From Flavobacteriaceae bacterium (GTDB lineage: Bacteria; Bacteroidota; Bacteroidia; Flavobacteriales; Flavobacteriaceae), in the NCBI GenBank assembly GCA_014238425.1, contig JABABD010000005.1, positions 62,001 through 126,000 on the forward strand: DNA of 64,000 nucleotides, read 5' to 3'. Below the pieces are notes generated by a model. The model was not told where the DNA came from. It made no database searches and worked only from the letters and a program-made list of their open reading frames with translations. Within the stretch, counting starts at the first letter, position 1. Each line of letters begins with the position of its first letter. The translations under genes were made by a program, and so were the position numbers. Of the stretch, positions 1 through 9,179 are shown in pieces.

Positions 1-138
1 TTGTCTTTCCTAGGGTTTCTATACGCATTTTGGGCTATTTACGGATCTGGAAGCGATACTGTTTTTTATGGGTTCTTGTTGTTGCTATTAGGAATTCCTT
101 TTTATATGTTAATGAAGTGGAACAATAGAAATCAGTAA
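1..138 (+). CDS. C-terminal end of an APC-type amino acid permease (partial)
   Basis: An open frame enters from the window edge in frame 1 and stops at TAA 136-138. Its last 45 residues are a hydrophobic hairpin (around FWAIYGSGSDTVFYGFLLLL) ending in a basic tail (MKWNNRNQ), as in the last two membrane segments of APC-superfamily amino acid/polyamine transporters. The next gene starts at the very next base, so the two are probably co-transcribed; a guanidino-compound hydrolase beside an amino acid permease suggests uptake of arginine, citrulline or methylated arginine. Only the tail is visible, so the family call is tentative and the substrate is inferred from the neighbour. Confidence 0.6.
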   Translation: MSFLGFLYAFWAIYGSGSDTVFYGFLLLLLGIPFYMLMKWNNRNQ

Positions 139-1017
139 ATGAAAACAACGCATCATTCAGAGTATTTAAAATTAGAATCTGTCTATATAAAAAAGGTTAA
201 AGACGCCTTTATTTCAGATGAGGTCATAAGTGAACAATGGAAGACATTAAACTACATAAGTCAGCCTAATCTTCAAAAGTCAATTATGGAGTATGTTAAT
301 TTTGAAAATTTTTTAGGAAAAGAAACTTCAGAACTACATTATTTTCCATTGGATAAAAATGTAACTATGGATTCCATCTATTGCAGAGATGCTTCTATTG
401 CGACAAACTTCGGAATTATCTTGTGTAATATGGGTAAATCAGGGAGAATTAATGAGCCCCAATCTCAAAAGAAAGCATATAATGATAGTGGTATAGATAT
501 TCTTGGAGAAATCTCTTTACCTGGTACGATTGAAGGCGGCGATGTTGCTTGGTTAGATGAAAAAACATTGGCTGTTGGGTTGACTTATAGAACCAATCAA
601 GAAGGGATTAATCAATTAAAGCAACTACTTGAACCTAAAGGAATAGACGTTTTAGTCGCTGATTTACCGCACTACAAAGGCAAAGAAGACGTGTTTCATT
701 TAATGTCAATATTAAGTCCGGTAGATAAGGATTTGGCTGTTGTATATTCTCCTTTAATGCCTATTAGATTTAGAGATGAACTTACAAGCAGAGGTTTTGA
801 CCTTATAGAAGTTCCAGATGATGAATTTGAATCTATGGGGTGCAATGTTTTGGCAATGGCTCCTAGAAAATGCTTAATGGTAGCTGGTAACCCAAAAACC
901 TACAATGCACTTATTAAAGCTGGTTGTGAGGTTGCTGAGTATAAGGGCGAACATATTAGCGTTATGGGTGGTGGTGGACCAACCTGTTTAACACGTCCAA
1001 TGTTAAGAAGTTATTAA
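139..1017 (+). CDS. DDAH / arginine deiminase-like guanidino-group hydrolase
   Basis: 292 residues of the amidinotransferase (pentein) fold, which hydrolyses guanidino groups of arginine derivatives. The catalytic set is visible: acidic motif EGGD (132-135), catalytic His187 in DVFHLMS, and nucleophile Cys283 in GGGGPTCLTRP close to the C-terminus. Length and C-terminal Cys placement fit dimethylarginine dimethylaminohydrolase-family proteins better than full-length arginine deiminase (about 400 residues). The ATG abuts the permease stop, so the pair looks like one operon importing and hydrolysing a guanidino amino acid. Exact substrate (dimethylarginine, arginine or a citrulline-pathway compound) cannot be told from sequence. 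Confidence 0.85.
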   Translation: MKTTHHSEYLKLESVYIKKVKDAFISDEVISEQWKTLNYISQPNLQKSIMEYVNFENFLGKETSELHYFPLDKNVTMDSIYCRDASIATNFGIILCNMGKSGRINEPQSQKKAYNDSGIDILGEISLPGTIEGGDVAWLDEKTLAVGLTYRTNQEGINQLKQLLEPKGIDVLVADLPHYKGKEDVFHLMSILSPVDKDLAVVYSPLMPIRFRDELTSRGFDLIEVPDDEFESMGCNVLAMAPRKCLMVAGNPKTYNALIKAGCEVAEYKGEHISVMGGGGPTCLTRPMLRSY

Positions 1018-1019
1018 AC

Positions 1020-1733
1020 TTACATTTTCTGGTAGAAATCCTTAGTTAAACCTATATAGTCCTGAGTATACTTATGACGCTCTGTTTCAATAGTCAGTTC
1101 TTTTGTTTCCACATTATTTTCGACAAACGAAAACTCCAACAAGCTTCGTTTAATTTCTGAAGTTGAATTACCACGAACTCGTAAAATATCATTTATATAT
1201 AGCCCGGTTTTTAAAGCTAAATCAATAAATCGATTTTCTTCTTTAAACGGAATGATAACTGAAAATTTTCCAATGTCTGAAAGCAATTTAGATACACATG
1301 GAATTAAATGCTCAAAAGGCATGGCGTCTTGAAACCTAGCTAAATCTCTAGACGCATCTGAAGTTTTATAATCTTCTGAATAAAAAGGTGGATTACATAC
1401 AACTAAGTCGTAAGTATCATCAATTTCTTCGGCAAACTCTTGAAGAGAAGCATGATAACAGAACAGTCTGTCTGACCACTCTGAGTTTTCAAAATTATCA
1501 ACACATTGTTCGTAGGCATTATCATCTATCTCAATAGCTTCAATGACCTCTGCTGAACTTCTCTGTGCTAACATCAAAGAGATAATACCTGTACCTGCAC
1601 CAATATCTAAAATGCTAAATGGATTGAGCCGTATAGATGCCCATGCGCCAAGGAGCACCGCATCGGTTCCAATTTTCATAGCACATTTATCTTGCTGTAC
1701 TTCGAATTGTTTGAATGTGAAAGGCTTGGACAT
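1020..1733 (-). CDS. trmN6: tRNA1(Val) (adenine(37)-N6)-methyltransferase
   Basis: 237-residue class I SAM-dependent methyltransferase of the YfiC/TrmN6 family, which methylates A37 of tRNA-Val. The N-terminus has the family start FTFKQFEVQQDKCAMKIGTDAVLLGAW; the SAM-binding loop is DIGAGTG (43-49) and the N6-adenine methylase signature is NPPF (114-117), followed by the YSEDYKTSDASRDLAR stretch typical of YfiC. Its ATG overlaps the stop of rimM by one base (TAATG), so the two are translationally coupled. It converges on the upstream DDAH-like gene with two bases between stops. Confidence 0.9.
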   Translation of the reverse strand: MSKPFTFKQFEVQQDKCAMKIGTDAVLLGAWASIRLNPFSILDIGAGTGIISLMLAQRSSAEVIEAIEIDDNAYEQCVDNFENSEWSDRLFCYHASLQEFAEEIDDTYDLVVCNPPFYSEDYKTSDASRDLARFQDAMPFEHLIPCVSKLLSDIGKFSVIIPFKEENRFIDLALKTGLYINDILRVRGNSTSEIKRSLLEFSFVENNVETKELTIETERHKYTQDYIGLTKDFYQKM

Positions 1734-2260
1734 TATTCCAAGTATAAATCAATTAGCCCTTCAGGTGTTTCAACGTGAATGATTTTTTTGTCCCTATCTA
1801 ATGTTTTGATAAATTCATCATTCATTGGAATTAATATTTCAGTGCCATCTCTGTTAATCTCAAATAAGGCTTGAGCCGTACTGTCGTTAATGCCAGTAAT
1901 AATACCTACCTCCCCAAAAACTGTGTCTTCAACAGTAAATCCAATAATTTCATGAAAATAGAATTTAGTGCCCTCTAACTTTGGAAGAAATTCTAAAGGG
2001 AGGTATAGTTCACATTTAAGCAAAGAATCAGCGTCTTCCTCGGTATTTACATCTTCAAATTTTACACGTAGCAAATTCGACTTATGTAATTGAGATGATT
2101 CAATGAAAAAAGGGATGAAATTATTTCTGACCATCATGAAAACTGAATCTAATTGGTCGTATAATTCAGGTTCATCTGTATCTAGTTTTATCAGGAGCTC
2201 TCCTTTAAAACTATACTTCTTTACAATTTTTCCTAAATAAAAACAATCTTCGATATTCAT
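1733..2260 (-). CDS. rimM: 16S rRNA processing protein RimM
   Basis: 175-residue ribosome maturation factor binding S19 in the 30S head. The N-terminal RimM barrel begins CFYLGKIVKKYSFKGELLIKLDT and the C-terminal PRC-barrel contains FYFHEIIGFTV...GEVGIITGINDSTAQ and the conserved end VETPEGLIDLYLE. A longer frame from a TTG at 2272 exists, but that codon lies inside the terminator hairpin stem/T-tract before the gene, so the ATG at 2260 is preferred. It lies between rpsP and trmN6, the common rpsP-rimM order, coupled to trmN6 by a TAATG overlap. Confidence 0.92.
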   Translation of the reverse strand: MNIEDCFYLGKIVKKYSFKGELLIKLDTDEPELYDQLDSVFMMVRNNFIPFFIESSQLHKSNLLRVKFEDVNTEEDADSLLKCELYLPLEFLPKLEGTKFYFHEIIGFTVEDTVFGEVGIITGINDSTAQALFEINRDGTEILIPMNDEFIKTLDRDKKIIHVETPEGLIDLYLE

Positions 2261-2270
2261 AATTGGAAAC

Positions 2271-2298
2271 AAAAAACCCAGACAGTTAAAGTCTGGGT
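2271..2298 (-). terminator. Intrinsic terminator or attenuator between rpsP and rimM
   Basis: On the minus strand, ACCCAGAC and GTCTGGGT form a perfect 8-bp stem (plus-strand arms 2276-2283 and 2291-2298, 7-base loop) followed directly by six Ts. It ends the rpsP transcript just before rimM, so it may attenuate rather than fully stop transcription, letting S16 be made in excess over RimM. Confidence 0.85.
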
Positions 2299-2320
2299 CT
2301 AAAGTATAAAAAATAGTTGT

Positions 2321-2863
2321 CTATTCTTCTTCGTTTGATGCTTGTGCTGGAGTTGCTTCTTCTGAAGTTTCTTCTGTGACAATTGCTTCTGCAGCTTCCT
2401 CAGCAACTTCTTCTTCAACAACTGGAGCTGCAGTACGAGCTTCGTTAACTGCTTTTTCTGCTTCTAGTGCTTTCGCTTTAGCATCCGCATCAGCTTTAGA
2501 TAAGCCATCTTTTTTGGCATCTACCTTAGCTTGCTTTTCGTCTAACCAAGCTTGGAATTTCTTCTCCGCTTGTTCTTCCGTAATAGCGCCTTTCTTAATA
2601 CCTACTGCTAAATGCTTTTTTAATAGTACACCTTTGTAAGATAAAATAGCTCTTGCTGTATCTGTAGGTTGAGCACCATTGTTTAGCCATTTTACAGCGC
2701 TATCAACATCAACGTTGATATCTGCTGGATTAACATTAGGATTGTAATGACCTAATTTTTCAAGGTATTTACCATCTCTTTTTGCTCTTGCATCTGCTGC
2801 TACGATCCAGTAATAAGGCTTTCCTTTTTTACCGTGTCTCTGTAATCTTATTTTAACTGACAT
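2321..2863 (-). CDS. rpsP: 30S ribosomal protein S16 with long C-terminal extension
   Basis: The first 80 or so residues are a standard S16 ([21 protein letters not shown], then [17 protein letters not shown]), which stabilises 16S rRNA in the 30S body. The protein is 180 residues, about double the usual 80-90; the extra half is rich in Ala, Glu and Lys (for example [19 protein letters not shown]) and ends in a very acidic tail. Such tails are known in Bacteroidota S16; their role is not known to me. It is the first gene of the rpsP-rimM-trmN6 set, separated from rimM by a strong terminator hairpin. Confidence 0.95.
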   Translation of the reverse strand: MSVKIRLQRHGKKGKPYYWIVAADARAKRDGKYLEKLGHYNPNVNPADINVDVDSAVKWLNNGAQPTDTARAILSYKGVLLKKHLAVGIKKGAITEEQAEKKFQAWLDEKQAKVDAKKDGLSKADADAKAKALEAEKAVNEARTAAPVVEEEVAEEAAEAIVTEETSEEATPAQASNEEE

Positions 2864-2909
2864 ATAAATTAATTAATGAGGTTCTCGACCCCTGTTATTA
2901 ATGAGAGCG

Positions 2910-2917
2910 CAAATTTA
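2910..2917 (-). promoter_or_regulatory. Putative rpsP promoter -7 element
   Basis: The minus strand reads TAAATTTG, matching the Bacteroidota TAnnTTTG -7 consensus, about 47 bases before the rpsP ATG. A CTG rather than the ideal TTG lies 17 bases upstream at the -33 position. Position fits a short leader; no other candidate is closer. Confidence 0.5.
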
Positions 2918-3086
2918 CTATATTTTTTGATAAACAGGAATATATTTTTATCTAAATTTTTAATCAAAAACATTCTGAATACATTGTTTAAATGCCTTTG
3001 TCGAATTTTTTCGTCATTTAAACTAACTTATAGTTTACCTTATGGCTAATTATTTATTTTTAGCCTCCCTAATTAATTACATTACA

Positions 3087-3902
3087 ATGAAGAAGTTTTT
3101 GCTATTAACTACCTTCTTACTAGCACTATGTAACTGCTCCAATGATTTGGAATTCAATACACAGGCTTTTCAAGCAATAAAAGATAACGTGCTTTGGAAA
3201 GCGCCAAACTTTAATGCGCAAATCAATGAAGATGGAACGCTTAAGATTGTTGCTAGTTTTAATGATGAAGTTTTAATTTTGAATGTTTCTGGATCTGCAG
3301 AAGCTACTTATGAACTTGGAATTGATTCGCCTAGTAGTGCGACTTATACAACATCTAATTCTCCTGTTTTCTCTACGCTTAATCGTGGTAATGGACAAAT
3401 AGTGGTTCAAAACTATAATGTTATTGAGCAAACTATCTCAGGTACGTTTGGGTTTAATACATTTTCTGCTAATGGAGACGTCGTTAATTTTATCAATGGA
3501 GTTTTCTTTAAAGTTCCAATTGTAGACGTAGTGAATATTGATATTGAAGGAGAGTTAAGGGCTTCTGTAGATGATGTTGAACTTGTGGCTGATGATGTAA
3601 TATCAACAAAAGGAGGTGGTATTATTGAGATTCAAGGAATTGCTGCAGATGGAAGTTTTATCAAGATTTTTTTACCAGAAACCATTACTATTGGAAGTTA
3701 TAATTTGAATGAACAATCAGCTTCAGGAACCTATGCTATTTATGGGTATGCTAATGGTGTGACTAGTGTAGCTCAATTTGGTACCTTATTTATTAGTGAA
3801 CACGATATTTTATCCAGTAAGATAAAAGGATCTTTTGTGTTTACTACCTTATTGCCAAATAGTGTGTCGGTAGAGAACGGAAGTTTTATAGCGTTTTACT
3901 AA
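3087..3902 (+). CDS. Flavobacterial lipoprotein, DUF6252-like
   Basis: The start is placed at ATG 3087 (271 residues) because it begins a clean lipoprotein signal, MKKFLLLTTFLLALCNCSND; an earlier in-frame ATG at 3042 would put 15 residues ahead of it. Cys15 or Cys17 would be lipidated. The mature part holds two related beta-rich halves, each with a NVxW/ADGxxIKI-type opening and an ISGTFGFNT- or IKGSFVFTT-like closing strand followed by xxGxF, the pattern of DUF6252 proteins of Flavobacteriia. Function unknown; probably an outer-membrane lipoprotein. Monocistronic, followed by its own terminator. Confidence 0.75.
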   Translation: MKKFLLLTTFLLALCNCSNDLEFNTQAFQAIKDNVLWKAPNFNAQINEDGTLKIVASFNDEVLILNVSGSAEATYELGIDSPSSATYTTSNSPVFSTLNRGNGQIVVQNYNVIEQTISGTFGFNTFSANGDVVNFINGVFFKVPIVDVVNIDIEGELRASVDDVELVADDVISTKGGGIIEIQGIAADGSFIKIFLPETITIGSYNLNEQSASGTYAIYGYANGVTSVAQFGTLFISEHDILSSKIKGSFVFTTLLPNSVSVENGSFIAFY

Positions 3903-3922
3903 AATAATTTTAAGAATATAAC

Positions 3923-3953
3923 AAAAGCTTGGACAATCGTTCGGGCTTTTTTT
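3923..3953 (+). terminator. Terminator after the DUF6252-like lipoprotein
   Basis: AAAAGCTTG pairs with CGGGCTTTT (two G-T pairs) around a 10-base loop, followed by seven Ts. It lies 20 bases after the lipoprotein stop. Confidence 0.7.
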
Positions 3954-4051
3954 GTTGAAAAAGACATTTATTGTTGATAAGTTAAAGCCTTAGAAGCATA
4001 AAATATTTCTTATTTTTAAGCTCTTTTTCCACGCTGAAAACATAGCTATTT

Positions 4052-7000
4052 ATGTACTTGATATTTGATACAGAAACCACAGGATTGCCAAAGCGTTGGA
4101 ACGCGCCCATTACTGATACAGATAATTGGCCGCGTTGTATTCAAATTGCTTGGCAATTGCATGATGACTTGGGTAATTGTATTGAGAATCAAGATTATTT
4201 AATACAACCTGAGGGGTTTAATATTCCTTATGATGCTGAAAAAATTCACGGTATTTCAACAGAATTGGCGCAAGAACAAGGTGTTCCTTTAGTTGAGGTT
4301 TTAGAGAAATTCAATCAAGTATTAGAACGAACCAAATTTGTAGTCGGGCAAAATGTTGGGTTCGATTTAAATATTATGGGAGCTGAATTTGTTCGTGAGG
4401 ATATCGCCAATCAACTTCAAGAATTACCAGTATTAGATACTTGTACAGAACATACAGCTCAATTATGTAAAATTCCTGGTGGGCGAGGTGGTAAATTTAA
4501 ACTCCCTACGTTAACTGAATTACATGAATTTCTTTTTAATGCTCCTTTTGCAGAAGCGCATAATGCGACAGCAGATGTTGAGGCCACTACCCGTTGTTTC
4601 TTTGAACTCCTTCGCTTAGGAGAGTACACCAAAGAACAGTTAGATGTTCAACCAGATTACTTTGAACGTTTTTCTGAAGCAAACCCGAAGACCATTCAGC
4701 TTATAGGATTGAAACACATCAATCTTAAAGCGGAAAGTGAAAGCATTAAAAAGCGTTTAGAAGAAGCGCAGAAAAGTGATGAAGTCGTTGTTGATGTAGA
4801 AAAGAACCTTTCAGGATTGTCAGATGTCGATTTTGTCCACCTTCATAATCACTCGCAATTTTCAGTATTGCAATCTACTATTAGTATCAAGGATTTGGTG
4901 GACGTTACTGCCAAGGCAAAAATGCCTGCTGTTGCCTTGACTGACCATGCAAATATGATGGGAGCTTTTCATTTTGTAAAAGCTATTAATGCACATAATA
5001 AACAAGCGCAATTAAGAAATAACGAGCTCATTGAGAGTGGTGAACAACCAACTGAGAAAGAAATTAAACCAATTCTTGGTTGTGAATTTTTTGTTTGTGA
5101 TGATCACACAAACAAATCGGTTAAAGATTATGGTTATCAAGTAGTGTTATTGGCGAAGAACAAGAATGGCTATCACAACTTAGCAAAAATGTCATCCATA
5201 GCATATACAAATGGGTTTTATTATGTGCCAAGAATTGATAAACGTATTATTGAGCAATACAAAGAAGATATTATTGTCTTGACTGGAAACCTTTATGGAG
5301 AAGTTCCTGGAAAGGTATTGAATGTTGGCGAGAAACAAGCAGAAGACGCTCTGTTGTGGTGGAAAGAACAGTTTGGAGATGATTTGTACATAGAACTGAT
5401 GCGCCATGATCAGGAAGATGAAAATCGCGTAAACCCTGTACTTGTCAGTCTTTCAAAAAAGCATGATGTTAAAATAATAGCTTCTAATAACACCTATTAT
5501 TGCGATAAAGAGAATGCTAATGCACACGATATTCTTTTGTGTGTAAAAGATGGTGAAAAGCAGGCGACACCAATTGGGAGAGGTCGCGGTTACCGTTACG
5601 GATTACCTAATCAAGAATACTATTATAAGTCGTCTGATGAAATGAAATCGCTTTTTAAGGATATTCCAGAAGCGATCGTGAATATTCAGGAAGTAGTCGA
5701 TAAAATTGAGAGTTATCAATTGGCAAGAGAAGTATTGCTTCCTAAATTCGATATCCCTGAAGAGTTCGATAATGAAGATGCCTATTTAAAATATTTAACT
5801 TATCAAGGCGCTGAGAAACGCTATGAAGAAATTACGCCTGAGATAAAAGAACGCTTAGATTTCGAGCTTGACGTTATCGAAAACACAGGGTATCCAGGAT
5901 ATTTCTTGATTGTTGAAGATTTTATTCGAGAGGCAAGAAATATGGATGTATCTGTAGGTCCTGGTCGTGGTTCTGCAGCGGGTTCCGTGGTTGCCTATTG
6001 TCTTTGGATCACGAATATAGATCCACTAAAGTACGATTTGCTTTTTGAGCGTTTCTTGAATCCTGATCGTGTGAGTATGCCCGATATCGATATCGATTTT
6101 GATGATGAAGGTCGAAGTCGTGTCATGGATTATGTGATTGATAAATACGGAAGCAATCAAGTGGCACAAATTATTACTTATGGTACCATGGCTGCTAAAT
6201 CTTCAATCAGAGATACAGCAAGAGTCCTCGATTTACCTTTAGGTGATGCAGATCGTATTGCAAAGCTAATTCCTACAATGTCTAAATTGGGAAAAATCTT
6301 TGGTGTAGATGAAAAGATCTTAAAGAAACAGTTTAGAGCGGAGGATCTAGAGAAAGTGAATGAACTGTTGAATATTGCTGATGGTGAAGATCTTCAGGCT
6401 GAAACATTGAATCAAGCAAAAATTTTAGAAGGTTCAGTACGTAATACAGGTATTCATGCATGTGGTGTAATTATTACTCCAGATGATATTACCAATTTTG
6501 TTCCTGTAGCAACGGCTAAAGATTCCGATTTATATGTTACTCAGTTTGACAACTCTGTTGTTGAGGAAGCAGGCTTGCTTAAAATGGATTTTTTAGGTTT
6601 AAAGACCTTGACCCTTATTAAAGATACCGTCAAGATTGTTAAGGCGAAACATAATATAGATCTAGACCCTGATAATTTTCCTTTAGATGATGTTGAAACG
6701 TATGAACTTTTTCAGAGAGGAGAAACTGTTGGAGTCTTTCAATATGAATCTGCTGGAATGCAAAAGCATTTAAAAGATCTAAAACCTACCGTTTTTGATG
6801 ATTTAATTGCCATGAATGCCTTGTACCGTCCTGGTCCGATGGAATATATACCAAGTTTTGTAAGGAGGAAACACGGTGATGAAGATATTGTATATGATCT
6901 TCCAATAATGGAAGAAAACCTAAAGGAAACCTATGGCATAACAGTATATCAAGAGCAAGTGATGTTGCTGTCGCAGAAGTTAGCGGACTTTACTAAAGGT

Positions 7001-8404
7001 GAAGCTGATGTTTTGCGTAAAGCGATGGGTAAAAAGCAACGCGCGGTTCTTGATAAGATGAAGCCAAAATTTATTGAGCAGGCTGCAGCAAAAGGGCATG
7101 ACGAAAAAGTGCTAGAAAAAATTTGGAAAGACTGGGAAGCTTTTGCGAGCTATGCATTTAACAAGTCGCATTCTACCTGTTATGCATGGATTGCTTATCA
7201 AACGGCATATCTGAAAGCTCATTATCCTGCAGAGTATATGGCTGCAGTACTGTCTAATAATATGAACGATATCAAATCGGTGACATTCTTTATGGAAGAG
7301 TGTAAACGTATGAAACTAAATGTTTTAGGACCTGATGTTAATGAATCTTATTATAAGTTCTCAGTCAATAAAGACAATGCTGTTAGATTTGGAATGGGAG
7401 CCATAAAAGGCGTAGGAGCAGGTGCGGTACGATCTATTGTTAAAACTCGGAAGGAAAGCGGCGTGTATAAGTCTATTTTCGATATGGCAAAACGTATTGA
7501 TCTAAGAGCTGCTAACAAAAAAGCTTTTGAGAATTTGGTAAATGCAGGCGGCTTTGATTGTTTCTCTGATACGCATCGTGCTCAATATTTTCATGATGAA
7601 GGTGATGGTATTACGTTTTTGGAGAAAGTGATAAAATATGCCAATAAGTTCCAAGAGAACGAGAATTCAGCTCAAGTAAGTCTATTTGGTGAAGCTAGTG
7701 AGGTGCAGATAGCAGAGCCACAAGTACCACCATGTGAAGAATGGGGCACTATGGAAAAATTAGCAAGGGAGAAAGAAGTGGTTGGCATATATATATCTGG
7801 ACATCCTTTAGATGATTTCAGGATTGAGATGAAAACGTTCTGCAATGCTGTGATTGTCGATTTTGAAGACCTTGAAGCTTGTGTCAATAATGAGTTGACG
7901 TTTGGTGGTGTGGTTACAGATGTGCAACATCGTATCTCAAAGAACGGAAAAGGATGGGCCTTGTTTACGGTTGAAGATTATTCCAATACACATGAATTCA
8001 GGATTTTTGGAGAAGAATATTTGAAGTTTAGGCACTTCTTTGTCAAAAATTCCTTCGTGCATGTCAAGGTGTATGTAAGAGAAGGTTGGACCAATAGAGA
8101 CACTGGTAAAAAAGGAGATCCAAGATTGCAGTTCAATAGTTTTCAATTACTTCAAGATATCATGGAATCCCATGCTAAGAAGCTATCTATACAACTTAAT
8201 ATCAAAGATTTGAAAGAAAGCAGGATCAATACCTTAAAAGACTTGTTTACAGCACACCAAGGAAACCATGCACTGAATTTTGAAATATTTGATATGGAAG
8301 ACAAACTGAAACTCCATATGCCTAGCAGAAAACAAAAAGTAAAGGTCTCTCAAGAACTGCTAGATGAATTGGACAATGAAGGTGTAAAGTATAAGTTGAA
8401 TTAA
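4052..8404 (+). CDS. dnaE: DNA polymerase III alpha subunit with fused N-terminal 3'-5' exonuclease
   Basis: 1450-residue replicative polymerase. Residues 1-190 form a DnaQ-like DEDD exonuclease: Exo I FDTETTGLP (D6, E8), Exo II GQNVGFDLN, Exo III HNATADVEAT. A PHP domain follows (VHLHNHSQFSVLQS near 270), then the C-family palm with GPGRGSAAGS and the metal-binding PDIDIDFDD (677-685; aspartates 680 and 682 correspond to E. coli D401/D403). The C-terminus carries an OB fold (GGVVTDVQHRISKNGKGWALFTVEDY). It is about 300 residues longer than E. coli DnaE because of the exonuclease. Proofreading and synthesis are thus in one chain. Stands alone between a terminator and a convergent ArsR gene. 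Confidence 0.95.
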   Translation: MYLIFDTETTGLPKRWNAPITDTDNWPRCIQIAWQLHDDLGNCIENQDYLIQPEGFNIPYDAEKIHGISTELAQEQGVPLVEVLEKFNQVLERTKFVVGQNVGFDLNIMGAEFVREDIANQLQELPVLDTCTEHTAQLCKIPGGRGGKFKLPTLTELHEFLFNAPFAEAHNATADVEATTRCFFELLRLGEYTKEQLDVQPDYFERFSEANPKTIQLIGLKHINLKAESESIKKRLEEAQKSDEVVVDVEKNLSGLSDVDFVHLHNHSQFSVLQSTISIKDLVDVTAKAKMPAVALTDHANMMGAFHFVKAINAHNKQAQLRNNELIESGEQPTEKEIKPILGCEFFVCDDHTNKSVKDYGYQVVLLAKNKNGYHNLAKMSSIAYTNGFYYVPRIDKRIIEQYKEDIIVLTGNLYGEVPGKVLNVGEKQAEDALLWWKEQFGDDLYIELMRHDQEDENRVNPVLVSLSKKHDVKIIASNNTYYCDKENANAHDILLCVKDGEKQATPIGRGRGYRYGLPNQEYYYKSSDEMKSLFKDIPEAIVNIQEVVDKIESYQLAREVLLPKFDIPEEFDNEDAYLKYLTYQGAEKRYEEITPEIKERLDFELDVIENTGYPGYFLIVEDFIREARNMDVSVGPGRGSAAGSVVAYCLWITNIDPLKYDLLFERFLNPDRVSMPDIDIDFDDEGRSRVMDYVIDKYGSNQVAQIITYGTMAAKSSIRDTARVLDLPLGDADRIAKLIPTMSKLGKIFGVDEKILKKQFRAEDLEKVNELLNIADGEDLQAETLNQAKILEGSVRNTGIHACGVIITPDDITNFVPVATAKDSDLYVTQFDNSVVEEAGLLKMDFLGLKTLTLIKDTVKIVKAKHNIDLDPDNFPLDDVETYELFQRGETVGVFQYESAGMQKHLKDLKPTVFDDLIAMNALYRPGPMEYIPSFVRRKHGDEDIVYDLPIMEENLKETYGITVYQEQVMLLSQKLADFTKGEADVLRKAMGKKQRAVLDKMKPKFIEQAAAKGHDEKVLEKIWKDWEAFASYAFNKSHSTCYAWIAYQTAYLKAHYPAEYMAAVLSNNMNDIKSVTFFMEECKRMKLNVLGPDVNESYYKFSVNKDNAVRFGMGAIKGVGAGAVRSIVKTRKESGVYKSIFDMAKRIDLRAANKKAFENLVNAGGFDCFSDTHRAQYFHDEGDGITFLEKVIKYANKFQENENSAQVSLFGEASEVQIAEPQVPPCEEWGTMEKLAREKEVVGIYISGHPLDDFRIEMKTFCNAVIVDFEDLEACVNNELTFGGVVTDVQHRISKNGKGWALFTVEDYSNTHEFRIFGEEYLKFRHFFVKNSFVHVKVYVREGWTNRDTGKKGDPRLQFNSFQLLQDIMESHAKKLSIQLNIKDLKESRINTLKDLFTAHQGNHALNFEIFDMEDKLKLHMPSRKQKVKVSQELLDELDNEGVKYKLN

Positions 8405-8408
8405 TAAT

Positions 8409-8738
8409 TCAACTTGGTTTTTTTTCATCCAAATAATCTTCAAGTTTTGTAAGAGAATCATCCCAGAACTGCTCGTAGAGCTTCATCCATTTGTTTACCT
8501 CTTCTAGAGGTTTTGCATTTGCATTGCAAAAGCGTTCGCGCCCTTTACTGTCAATATAAACGAGTCCAGCTTCTTCAAGTGTTTTGATGTGCTTTGTGAC
8601 ACCTTGTCTGCTAATGTCAAACTGATTTGAGATCTGGGTAATGGATAGAGCCGATGTGGTAATCACTAAGGCGTGAAAGATGTCACGCCTTTTTGGATCT
8701 GAAATAGCCTTAAAAAGTTTGGTGAGTCTATCTTGCAT
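8409..8738 (-). CDS. ArsR-family transcriptional regulator
   Basis: 109-residue winged-helix regulator starting MQDRLTKLFKAISDPKRRDIFHALV, with the recognition region SITQISNQFDISRQGVTKHIKTLEEAGLV. No ArsR metal motif (ELCVCDL) is present; it belongs to the metal-independent group that is usually paired with an AHSA1/SRPBCC partner. The ATG at 8738 overlaps the end of the partner gene by 11 bases (a GTG at 8747 is an alternative start), so the pair is one coupled operon. Two GCAAC-N6-GTTG dyads at the operon promoter are the likely binding sites (see 9180-9237). Confidence 0.88.
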   Translation of the reverse strand: MQDRLTKLFKAISDPKRRDIFHALVITTSALSITQISNQFDISRQGVTKHIKTLEEAGLVYIDSKGRERFCNANAKPLEEVNKWMKLYEQFWDDSLTKLEDYLDEKKPS

Positions 8739-9156
8739 TAACTTCACTTTTTAGATAATCTGACAATTGACTTATACAACCATCCCATCCGCCATTGAAA
8801 CTCTCGAACATGGCTATAGCTGTGTCGCCAGCATAATTAGAGATTCCTGAATGTTCTAAGTAAAGCTTTGTCCCTCCATCTAAACTTTCTAGTCTCCATG
8901 AGACTGTTGTTTCAACGTCAGTATTTTCAACGATCCAAGTATAGACCAAGACATATGGATTTGATTCTTTTACTTCTCCTGTAATGGTGAGGCATCCTTT
9001 TTCTTCACTAGCGGTAAATGTATATTGATATCCTTTTTCAGCTTTGAAGTCTGCTTGTATGAACCAAGTAGATATTTCTTTGGCTTGGCTAATGGCATTC
9101 CAAATGGTGTCTATTGGATGATGGAATACTTTTTCTTTCGTGATAACGTCTTTCAT
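8728..9156 (-). CDS. SRPBCC / AHSA1-domain protein
   Basis: 142 residues from ATG 9156 (MKDVITKEKVFHHPIDTIWNAIS); a TTG nine codons upstream is less likely since it sits on a promoter-proximal operator. It shows the START/Bet-v1-like AHSA1 pattern: F-x-x-P-I-D-x-I-W-x-A-I-S near the start, TWFIQADFKAEKGYQYTF, and the closing helix FNGGWDGCISQLSDYLKSE. Such proteins bind hydrophobic ligands; the ligand is unknown. First gene of a two-gene operon with the ArsR regulator, a pairing widespread in bacteria and probably autoregulated. Confidence 0.85.
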   Translation of the reverse strand: MKDVITKEKVFHHPIDTIWNAISQAKEISTWFIQADFKAEKGYQYTFTASEEKGCLTITGEVKESNPYVLVYTWIVENTDVETTVSWRLESLDGGTKLYLEHSGISNYAGDTAIAMFESFNGGWDGCISQLSDYLKSEVNAR

Positions 9157-9179
9157 AATGTGTGTTTTAATATTAATAA

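Noticed and set aside
2261-2272. TTG start for RimM, four codons upstream of the ATG
   Set aside because: The codon lies in the terminator T-tract/stem; the ATG at 2260 fits the family start.
2376-2639. 87-codon frame antisense to rpsP, rich in Ala and Ser
   Set aside because: Mirror of the repetitive Ala/Glu-rich S16 tail; no start context or homology.
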